A stretch of 20,144 nt of DNA from Flammeovirgaceae bacterium UBA5008 (GTDB taxonomy: Bacteria; Bacteroidota; Bacteroidia; Cytophagales; Cyclobacteriaceae), in contig DGYK01000057.1 of assembly GCA_002398365.1 (NCBI GenBank), positions 207,573 to 227,716 of the forward strand. Reading direction: 5' to 3'. The position numbers were made by a program, and so were the translations under genes. Under the pieces are notes generated by a model that saw nothing but the letters and a program-made list of their open reading frames with translations, did no database searches and was not told where the DNA came from. Below, in pieces: positions 14,425-20,144 of this stretch; the stretch's first letter is position 1, and every line of letters begins with the position of its first letter.

Positions 14425-15102
14425 ATGACGAACACAGCTGCACTTTGGTACTTTGAAAGTGTCAATCTCTATAACACGCTTTGCCCCCACAAAGTAAAAG
14501 CAATGGCCGGCAAGCACACATTTCTGCAATTTAAACGCGACCAGTTTATCTACTTTCTGGAGGATAAAGCCACTCATATTTATATGATTGTGAATGGACG
14601 TGTCAAAATTGGTCACTATCTGGATGATGGAAAAGAAATCACTACTGCCATCCTAACCACCGGAGAAATTTTTGGTGAGTTAGCTTTAGCAGGAGAAGAA
14701 AAGCGCAGGGACTTTGCACAGGCGATGGAGGATTGCACCATCTGCCCTCTTAACCTAGATGAAATGAAGGCATTGATGTATGAAAATCGCGAGCTTAGCT
14801 TTAAGATGTTGAAGTTTGTAGGCTTACGCCTGATGAAGTTGGAGCGTAAACTGGAAATGCTTGTATTTAAAGATGCCCGCACCCGTGTGATCGAGTTTAT
14901 CAAAGATGCCGCTGCCTGGAAGGGGAAAAAAGTAGGCTATGAAACATTGATTCAAACCAAACTGACACATCAGGATATTGCCTCCCTTACGGGAACATCG
15001 CGGCAAACAGTAACTACCATACTAAATGATTTGAAAGAAAAAAATATGATCAACTTCGATCGCAAACGAATTTTAATTCGCGACTTAGAAGCATTGAAAT
15101 AA
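14425..15102 (+). CDS. Crp/Fnr-family transcriptional regulator
   Basis: With the ATG at 14425 the product has 225 residues. Residues about 28-125 form a cyclic-nucleotide-binding-like beta-roll (YFLEDKATHIYMIVNGRVKI, then GEIFGELALAGEEKRRDFAQA in the position of the phosphate-binding cassette); a long dimer helix follows (FKMLKFVGLRLMKLERKLEML) and a winged helix from about 150 with recognition helix GTSRQTVTTILNDL. There is no N-terminal Fnr-type Cys cluster, so oxygen sensing by an iron-sulfur centre is unlikely; the effector is open. I rejected the longer start at 14371, which would overlap the divergent MOSC gene. Its position suggests control of the MOSC-SCO1-cytochrome operon. Its stop abuts the stop of the convergent DUF2064 gene. 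Confidence 0.92.
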   Translation: MTNTAALWYFESVNLYNTLCPHKVKAMAGKHTFLQFKRDQFIYFLEDKATHIYMIVNGRVKIGHYLDDGKEITTAILTTGEIFGELALAGEEKRRDFAQAMEDCTICPLNLDEMKALMYENRELSFKMLKFVGLRLMKLERKLEMLVFKDARTRVIEFIKDAAAWKGKKVGYETLIQTKLTHQDIASLTGTSRQTVTTILNDLKEKNMINFDRKRILIRDLEALK

Positions 15103-15699
15103 TCATTCTTTTGATTGGTAATGAGCAGGCAAATCCTTCGCCTCATCCACATCGCGAAGTAATGGAAGAATAGAATACGACAAAGATTGTGTTTCGAAAT
15201 CGTTGATCGTATCCTCATAAACCGAGTCTGTACTCCACTTTTTATCTTTGAAGAACTTTGGATAAAAGTGATTCATTCCTAATAAATAATATCCGCCATC
15301 GCGTGCGGGCCCAATGACGGCATTTCTTATCTCCAACTCCGCAAATGACTGATTCAAAATGACAGGGGTTAATTCGAGGCAATCGGTGCCGATGATACAA
15401 ATGGAATTATAACCTGCTTGAAATTCAGACGCAAAAGCATTCGCCATTCGTTCGCCTAAGTCATTTCCGGATTGTACTTTTTTAGCAAACACATCATCCG
15501 GCCACAAATCGCCATATTCTATTTGATGCGAATAGTAAACCACTTTATCGCAATCCAAGGTTTGTGAAATTTGCCATGTGTGCTCACATAACGCCCGGTA
15601 GATGGTAAGTGCTCGCTCATCACCAACATCTTTCGCAAGGCGTGTTTTTACTTTTCCTAATTCCGGATTGCGATAAAAAAGTATCAATCGTTGTTTCAT
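15103..15699 (-). CDS. DUF2064 / TIGR04282 transferase (GT-A fold, MobA-like)
   Basis: This 198-residue protein is of the family called rSAM/selenodomain-associated transferase 1, a GT-A/nucleotidyltransferase-like fold. Signatures are an N-terminal nucleotide-binding loop (FYRNPELGKVKTRLAKDVG), the metal-binding IIGTDCLEL and the very typical GPARDGGYYLLGM. The family is uncharacterised in detail; a nucleotide-sugar or sugar-phosphate nucleotidyl transfer role is suggested by fold. It is the last gene of the glycan operon and overlaps the small membrane-protein gene by four bases (ATGA). The radical-SAM or selenodomain partners that name the family are absent from this window. Confidence 0.85.
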   Translation of the reverse strand: MKQRLILFYRNPELGKVKTRLAKDVGDERALTIYRALCEHTWQISQTLDCDKVVYYSHQIEYGDLWPDDVFAKKVQSGNDLGERMANAFASEFQAGYNSICIIGTDCLELTPVILNQSFAELEIRNAVIGPARDGGYYLLGMNHFYPKFFKDKKWSTDSVYEDTINDFETQSLSYSILPLLRDVDEAKDLPAHYQSKE

Positions 15700-15974
15700 C
15701 GACCAAGTGTATTCTGTGTTTGATTGGGATGTCTGCGAAAAGAGGGATTGAATTTTCTACGCTCGCGCTTCAATAAGAGGAATGAGTTTCGAAACATGTA
15801 GAAAACAAAGATGGTAAGCCACGTAAACAACAATGCCAGCAGAATCCATAAAACCTTCTCCCACTTCTTGATTTGTAATCGCGCAATCATGAATACAAAT
15901 GGAAGTACTAAAAGTGATTTTAATACGATCACCCAAATACTACCGGAAAAAATTAAAAATGGAAGCGACTGCAT
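15696..15974 (-). CDS. Small two-helix membrane protein of unknown function
   Basis: I do not recognise this 92-residue protein. It has two hydrophobic segments, at about 5-30 (FLIFSGSIWVIVLKSLLVLPFVFMIA) and 38-60 (VLWILLALLFTWLTIFVFYMF), then a basic, Asn/Gln-containing tail (LLLKRERRKFNPSFRRHPNQ). The second segment loosely resembles PLDc_N-type membrane stubs, but this is weak. The ATG at 15974 was chosen because it sits one base after the stop of the upstream mannosyltransferase gene (TAA-T-ATG); a longer start at 16022 would overlap that gene by 47 bases. It overlaps the DUF2064 gene by four bases, so it is probably translated as part of the operon. Confidence 0.7.
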   Translation of the reverse strand: MQSLPFLIFSGSIWVIVLKSLLVLPFVFMIARLQIKKWEKVLWILLALLFTWLTIFVFYMFRNSFLLLKRERRKFNPSFRRHPNQTQNTLGR

Positions 15975-15975
15975 A

Positions 15976-17319
15976 TTAAGATCGGATTTGAACCAGCCCT
16001 TTGGAATGATAGCGCCATTCAACTAATGCAAAAATACCAACTAAACAATATTCAATCATCACGATTGCAAGCGATTCATGGTATCCATCTGTTGAATATC
16101 CGGCATAAGTCAGAACTACGATAGCACTCCACATAATTGCAAATCTGGTATTTGTAAATACAGAGAAAGCCACCAATGAGCAAACATACCACGGGTGCAC
16201 CACCGTAGAAAACAAAAAATAGATGGTCATTAAAAGGAGATATCCTAACCAAAGTGTTTTCGGCTCTATTCTTTTCCATTCCTTCCACGCATCCCATCCC
16301 ATGTAAAGAACCATCGAAGCAGCTGCATACAGTGCCAGTTTCCATCCGACTGTTTGAATGATGTTGTAACCATATTTCCAAAAGCCCCATTCGCGAACTA
16401 AATAATAAATGCTCGCATTGAATTCAAATTTCCTAAAGTAGTATCCTATGCTTTCGCGGAAACCGGTAATGATTTCCCAATTGAGCAGCGGTAGAAAAAA
16501 GAAGATTGTAAACAAAAAGGTGAAAGCATAAAAAACGGTCACACGCCTCCAACCCAATCGAATGATATAAAGAGGAAGGAAAATTACAGGAAGCAACTTA
16601 GTGCAAATCGCCAGACTGAAAAATAAGGCGGATAGTATAAGTTGATTGCGCACCAAAAACCAATAACTCGCCAGTAAAAAGAAAATCATCAGCGCTTCGA
16701 AGTGTAAGTTGCCCGTCAGTTCAGCGATGACTAATGGATTGAGCGCATAGATCAACACGTGAAAACCGGGCAGTTGATGATGGGTTAGTATTTTACGAAT
16801 AAACCAAATGCTTCCAGCTTCTGCCAAAAAAATAAATAAGCGCATGACGAACACGCCAACCCAAACTAGATCGCCACCTACGTTGGCTGAGATCCAAAAA
16901 ATAAATTGATTGACCGGAGGATAGATCGTAAAATAGTCCGGGCTATTGAGGTGATTGAAAAGTTCCGATGAAATACCATTAATCGGAACAGATTGCTCCA
17001 TGTAATAGCGAGGCACGTGGGCAAATGGATGGTAACCAGCGTTCAATAAATGTCCGTCCCAGAGAAAGCGATAAAAATCATCTGATAATTGCGGGATGGA
17101 AAATAAAAAGCACGCGCGAAATACAAGAGAGGCAACAATCCAAAAAGTTAGCGCATTCTCGCCATTCTTTCTTATTATCCATATATAAGTTGCAAAAAGA
17201 ATTGTGAAGCATGTCAGCAGCTCTATCGTTTGGGGCCGCTCGATAAAAAATGCCAAACATAGATAGAGCAGCAAACTAAGTGCCACCAGAAACATCGAAC
17301 TGGTTTTTTTAAGAACCAT
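15976..17319 (-). CDS. GT-C fold mannosyltransferase-like membrane glycosyltransferase
   Basis: This 447-residue protein has about eleven to twelve hydrophobic segments and the GT-C acidic motif in its first outer loop: QLSDDFYRFLWDGHLLNAGYHPFAHVP (Asp80-Asp81, Tyr83, Arg84, Trp87-Asp88). This resembles GT87/DUF2029 and related polyprenyl-phosphate-sugar-dependent mannosyltransferases. Other matches are TIYPPVNQFIFWI and YALNPLVIAELTGNLHFEALMIFFLL. These enzymes use a lipid-linked sugar donor on the outer face of the membrane. The operon also encodes a DPM1-like GT2 that could make that donor. It overlaps the upstream GT2 gene by 11 bases and is followed one base later by the small membrane-protein gene. 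Sugar specificity is inferred. Confidence 0.82.
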   Translation of the reverse strand: MVLKKTSSMFLVALSLLLYLCLAFFIERPQTIELLTCFTILFATYIWIIRKNGENALTFWIVASLVFRACFLFSIPQLSDDFYRFLWDGHLLNAGYHPFAHVPRYYMEQSVPINGISSELFNHLNSPDYFTIYPPVNQFIFWISANVGGDLVWVGVFVMRLFIFLAEAGSIWFIRKILTHHQLPGFHVLIYALNPLVIAELTGNLHFEALMIFFLLASYWFLVRNQLILSALFFSLAICTKLLPVIFLPLYIIRLGWRRVTVFYAFTFLFTIFFFLPLLNWEIITGFRESIGYYFRKFEFNASIYYLVREWGFWKYGYNIIQTVGWKLALYAAASMVLYMGWDAWKEWKRIEPKTLWLGYLLLMTIYFLFSTVVHPWYVCSLVAFSVFTNTRFAIMWSAIVVLTYAGYSTDGYHESLAIVMIEYCLVGIFALVEWRYHSKGLVQIRS

Positions 17320-18766
17320 GCACAGTCGACTTCATCGAGTAATAAAACACGCTACCAAATCCTAACGCCATCATGGCATGAAAGAAGAGTAATCCATAAT
17401 CTTTTAATTGGATTCCAACTATTATTCCAAAAACGAAGTAGATGCAAAGCAATGCCTCACCTATAGTCAATCCATTGATTTTTGTTTGTATATAAACATT
17501 ACTCTTCCATGAGTCGCTATGGTGCTTCACATTGAATTTTGGAGTCCGCACAAAAGGTGTTTTTCGTCCGATTAATCCCTCCAGCACGGCTAAACCATTG
17601 TGTAAGGATAGCCCCATTGAGACAACTAAAAATTTTGGATAGAGCGACCAGAACGTTCTAGCTCTGTTTATTGGATTGAATCGCTTGGTTGCTACCCAAT
17701 AAAAAAAGGTAATCGATAAAAAACCTGCCAGAAAAATAATTCCTAAATTAAATAACCATTCAATATTCGGGCGTGCCTGTTTGATATACAACATGGGTAC
17801 GCTTAACAGTCCTGCGATCAGCAAGCAAATAAAAACCGAACTATTGAACAAATGAAAAAAACCATGTAGCTTATTCTTCAGAGAAAATGACGAACGTAAG
17901 ACACCTGCAAAATTTTTTCGAGCTGTTTCGGCTGCACCTTTATTCCATCGATACTGTTGTGACTTTATTGCCGACATGATTATCGGCAACTCGCCTTGAG
18001 TTTCCACATCTTCCAGATAATGAAACTTCCAACCTTTTAATTGTGCGCGGTAGCTCAAATCCAAATCTTCGGTGAGTGTATCGAAACTCCAACCACCTGC
18101 ATCGGCTATACATGACTTTCGCCACACCCCACACGTTCCATTAAAATTAATAAAACTTCCTGCTGCACTACGAGCGCACTGCTCAATAGAAAAGTGCGCA
18201 TCCAAACCAAATGCTTGCAATCGCGTCAGTAAGGAATGATCTTTGTTAATATGACCCCAGCGTGTTTGCACAACGCCTACATTTTGGTTTTGAAAGTATG
18301 GCAAGGTTTTTTGAAGAAAATCTGCGGAGGGAATAAAGTCAGCATCAAAAATAGCAATGAATTCGCCTGAGGCTAATTGAAACCCATGTGCGAGTGCGCC
18401 TGCCTTGTAGCCAACACGGTTTTCCCGGTGAATCAAATGAATGGTTAGATTCAAATGACGCAATGATTCGATCTTTTGTAAAACCAAAGCTGTCGTCTCA
18501 TCGGTCGAGTCATCCAGAATCTGTATTTCCAATCTTTCCTTCGGGTAATCAAAATGAGCTACCGCATCAATCAATCGTTCCACTACATATTTCTCATTAT
18601 AAATCGGCAATTGAATGGTCACCATCGGAGGCTGTTTTAATTCCAACGGATGAATTTTCGTTTTTCGAATTCGGGTATAGATCCAAGTTAAATGCAATTG
18701 GCCCATGCTAAATAAAAATATATAGCAAAGAGTTAGTGCGTAAATGATGATTATAGCTACTTGCAT
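17309..18766 (-). CDS. Processive GT2 membrane glycosyltransferase (CesA/CslA-like)
   Basis: This 485-residue protein has an N-terminal membrane helix (about 3-22), a cytoplasmic GT2 domain at about 45-280 and at least four C-terminal membrane helices. All catalytic motifs of processive synthases are there: Asp85-Asp86, DAD at 141-143, TED at 232-234 and QQYRW at 270-274. The closest themes are glucomannan/beta-mannan synthase-like and cellulose-synthase-like bacterial enzymes that build and export a beta-linked chain. No PilZ domain is attached, so direct c-di-GMP control is not visible. In the operon it lies between the DPM1-like GT2 (43 bases upstream) and the GT-C protein (11-base overlap). 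The polymer is unknown. Confidence 0.88.
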   Translation of the reverse strand: MQVAIIIIYALTLCYIFLFSMGQLHLTWIYTRIRKTKIHPLELKQPPMVTIQLPIYNEKYVVERLIDAVAHFDYPKERLEIQILDDSTDETTALVLQKIESLRHLNLTIHLIHRENRVGYKAGALAHGFQLASGEFIAIFDADFIPSADFLQKTLPYFQNQNVGVVQTRWGHINKDHSLLTRLQAFGLDAHFSIEQCARSAAGSFINFNGTCGVWRKSCIADAGGWSFDTLTEDLDLSYRAQLKGWKFHYLEDVETQGELPIIMSAIKSQQYRWNKGAAETARKNFAGVLRSSFSLKNKLHGFFHLFNSSVFICLLIAGLLSVPMLYIKQARPNIEWLFNLGIIFLAGFLSITFFYWVATKRFNPINRARTFWSLYPKFLVVSMGLSLHNGLAVLEGLIGRKTPFVRTPKFNVKHHSDSWKSNVYIQTKINGLTIGEALLCIYFVFGIIVGIQLKDYGLLFFHAMMALGFGSVFYYSMKSTVHGS

Positions 18767-18809
18767 TTATATTACTTGCACAGAAAGAACATCAATGGAT
18801 ATCACCGGT

Positions 18810-19505
18810 TTATAAATATCTGAAAATAGTGGTAATAATCTTATAACCTGCCAAAAGGGTGCCTTTTACTGTACCTGATATTTTTGAGAATCCGATTCGC
18901 TTGCGATATCCTGCTGGCACTTCCACGCACGCCATTCCCAACTTGGCTGCTTTCAATTGCATCTCTACCGTCCAGCCGTAGGTTTTATCCTGCATGTTTA
19001 GCTCTATCAGTTTGTTAAACTGAATCGCCCGAAATGGACCTAAGTCGGTAAACTTAACTCCATAAAACAACTTTAAAAGTCGCGTGGCCAACCAATTGCC
19101 AAAAATCTGCTGAGGAGTCATAGAGCCACGCTCTTTTGTCCCTAACGCTCTGGATCCAATCACGAGGTCTACACGATCTCGTTGAATTGGTTCAATCAAC
19201 TTGATCATCTCTTCCGGATAATCAGAATGATCGGCATCCAAAAAGATTACAATATCAGGAGGCGTCTTACTTTTTCGGAGATAATCAATTCCTTTGAGGC
19301 AAGCACGGCCATAACCAGCTACTGGCTCACGTAACACAGTCGCGCCTTTTTGTAAAGCTACTTGCTCAGTATTATCTGTTGACGCATTGTTTACAACAAT
19401 AATCTCACTCACCAGATGTTTTGGTATCTCTTCAATTACCTTACCCACTCCATTTTCTTCATTGAATGCAGGTATAATTACACAAATCTTACTTGGAACG
19501 GTCAT
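18810..19505 (-). CDS. GT2 glycosyltransferase, dolichyl-phosphate-mannose-synthase-like
   Basis: This 231-residue protein is a compact soluble GT2 enzyme of the DPM1-like group: KICVIIPAFNEENGVGKVIEEIP, IIVVNNASTDNT, a metal-binding DADHSD, then DLVIGSRAL and FTDLGPFRAIQ. It has no C-terminal membrane helices, as in the short DPM1 form. Such enzymes transfer mannose or glucose from a nucleotide sugar to polyprenyl phosphate, giving a donor for GT-C enzymes such as the one two genes downstream. The ATG at 19505 was preferred to a TTG three codons earlier. It is the first gene of the five-gene operon and divergent from the sensor gene; a 28-base palindrome lies between them. Confidence 0.9.
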   Translation of the reverse strand: MTVPSKICVIIPAFNEENGVGKVIEEIPKHLVSEIIVVNNASTDNTEQVALQKGATVLREPVAGYGRACLKGIDYLRKSKTPPDIVIFLDADHSDYPEEMIKLIEPIQRDRVDLVIGSRALGTKERGSMTPQQIFGNWLATRLLKLFYGVKFTDLGPFRAIQFNKLIELNMQDKTYGWTVEMQLKAAKLGMACVEVPAGYRKRIGFSKISGTVKGTLLAGYKIITTIFRYL

Positions 19506-19537
19506 ACAACACAAATATGACTGTTTCTAAGTTGGCG

Positions 19538-19565
19538 TAATAATTTGTTAACAAACAAATTATTA
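19538..19565. repeat. 28-base palindrome in a divergent promoter region
   Basis: Arms TAATAATTTG (19538-19547) and CAAATTATTA (19556-19565) are perfectly complementary around eight bases. Nested and off-centre is a second perfect 12-base palindrome, TTTGTTAACAAA (19544-19555). The block sits between the glycan operon start (19505) and the sensor gene start, in an 83-base gap, so it is a strong candidate operator for one or both. Confidence 0.65.
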
Positions 19566-19574
19566 TGCGGTGCG

Positions 19575-19582
19575 TACCTTTG
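19575..19582 (+). promoter_or_regulatory. Bacteroidota-type -7 element (TAnnTTTG)
   Basis: TACCTTTG matches the consensus exactly. The nearest TTTG upstream (19544-19547) is 27 bases away, a few bases further than usual, so the -33 match is poor. If used, transcription would begin near 19588, almost at the ATG at 19589, implying a leaderless or near-leaderless message or a start at the ATG at 19628. Confidence 0.3.
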
Positions 19583-19588
19583 AATTTA

Positions 19589-20144
19589 ATGATTCATTTA
19601 CTTAAACTGAACTCCATTCGGAGCCGCATGTTATCCGGCTTTTTGTTTCTCACGTTGTTAATTATCTGCGTAGCCGCTGTATCTATTTACATGCTTGATC
19701 AGACCAATCGCATCATCGCTATTCACACCCGCATCAGCCAACTAGAAATCACAACTCTTAGTCTTTTAAAAAATGATAATGATTTTTTTGATCTCGAGAC
19801 GATCAACCAAAAATATTTCGAGACCCACGAAAGCGCTTATCTTAAAAAGCGTGACAGTCTACGAAAGCTGATTGTGTTGGGAACTAATCAAATTATTAAT
19901 CAAAGTAAAAACGAGATCGTAATGAATCTTCAACAGATTGATAGCGGTCTTACTCAATACAATAAAAAATTTATGTCGCTTGAAAATCTTGTGTTTCAAA
20001 AAGGATTTAAAGATTTTGGTCTGGAAGGTCAAATGCGATTTCACGCCCATAAACTGGAAGAAGCTAAATTTCACTTAGACCAATACAAAGTTCTTTCCTT
20101 ACGCAGAAATGAAAAAGACTTCTTTCTGCGCCATGAGGTAAAGG
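19589..20144 (+). CDS. Membrane sensor protein with long helical periplasmic domain (3' end cut by window)
   Basis: This frame is open to the right edge (185 codons seen). It begins with a basic Ser/Arg stretch (LNSIRSRM) and a membrane helix at about 15-36 (LSGFLFLTLLIICVAAVSIYML), then at least 145 residues predicted to be mostly helical (RISQLEITTLSLLKNDNDFF, SLRKLIVLGTNQIINQSK, ending LRRNEKDFFLRHEVK). This layout fits the input domain of a sensor histidine kinase, chemoreceptor or cyclase, with a four-helix or double four-helix (HBM-like) periplasmic module; the output domain lies outside the window. Starts at 19565, 19589 and 19628 are all possible; 19589 is chosen because it follows the -7 match. 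It is divergent from the glycan operon. Confidence 0.75.
   Translation, partial: MIHLLKLNSIRSRMLSGFLFLTLLIICVAAVSIYMLDQTNRIIAIHTRISQLEITTLSLLKNDNDFFDLETINQKYFETHESAYLKKRDSLRKLIVLGTNQIINQSKNEIVMNLQQIDSGLTQYNKKFMSLENLVFQKGFKDFGLEGQMRFHAHKLEEAKFHLDQYKVLSLRRNEKDFFLRHEVK

Noticed and set aside
19859..20074. Open frame of 71 codons on the minus strand at the right edge
   Set aside because: It is a shadow of the AT-rich sensor gene on the plus strand, with no start signal or domain.
1..20144. CRISPR array, tRNA, rRNA, insertion sequence or prophage
   Set aside because: No regularly spaced direct repeats, no cloverleaf or rRNA core seen by eye, and no transposase, integrase or phage structural protein among the real genes.

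Overview
The window looks like chromosomal DNA from a free-living member of the Bacteroidota, most likely Cytophagales-like. This is inferred from the moderate, roughly 40-45% GC feel, lipoprotein signals with sparse Shine-Dalgarno sites, TAnnTTTG-like promoter elements, and families typical of that phylum (GH127/GH146 arabinofuranosidases, an AraC/TPR one-component regulator, an RCK potassium channel). It holds 18 protein genes, two of them cut by the window edges. I see no rRNA, tRNA, CRISPR array, transposase or phage gene. No gene-free stretch exceeds 300 bases; the longest are 1738-1987, 8183-8418 and 3654-3848.

Left part (1-3653): a membrane-anchored AraC-type regulator with a C-terminal TPR region (cut by the left edge, minus strand) is divergent from an ankyrin-repeat lipoprotein, which is followed 19 bases later by an integral-membrane acyltransferase-3 protein. 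Next (3849-8182, minus) is a two-gene operon for exported beta-L-arabinofuranosidases: a GH127-type enzyme and a longer GH146-like enzyme, joined by a one-base stop/start overlap. No SusC/SusD pair or polysaccharide-utilisation regulator accompanies them here.

Centre (8419-11384): an inorganic-carbon module made of an exported beta-carbonic anhydrase, an SbtA-type sodium/bicarbonate transporter and an SbtB-type PII-like protein (one minus-strand operon), with a divergent CbbR/CmpR-like LysR regulator. The exported anhydrase could make bicarbonate from CO2 outside the inner membrane, SbtA would import it, SbtB would gate SbtA and the LysR protein would sense the state. This is a cyanobacterial-style carbon-acquisition kit in an apparent heterotroph and is the most interesting gene set here.

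Right part: a minus-strand run of MOSC-domain protein, SCO1/SenC copper chaperone, lipoprotein cytochrome c and RCK potassium channel (14372-11381). A Crp/Fnr regulator is divergent from it (14425-15102). Then comes a five-gene minus-strand envelope-glycan operon (19505-15103): a DPM1-like GT2, a processive CesA-like GT2, a GT-C mannosyltransferase-like protein, a small two-helix membrane protein and a DUF2064 (TIGR04282) nucleotidyl/glycosyltransferase. The window ends in a divergent membrane sensor protein that is cut off.

Several non-coding structures stand out: interleaved inverted repeats with pseudoknot topology between sbtB and the GH127 gene (8330-8394), a 23-base AT-rich palindrome beside them (8280-8302), a 28-base palindrome between the last two divergent genes (19538-19565), and a long degenerate inverted repeat between convergent genes (3651-3767).
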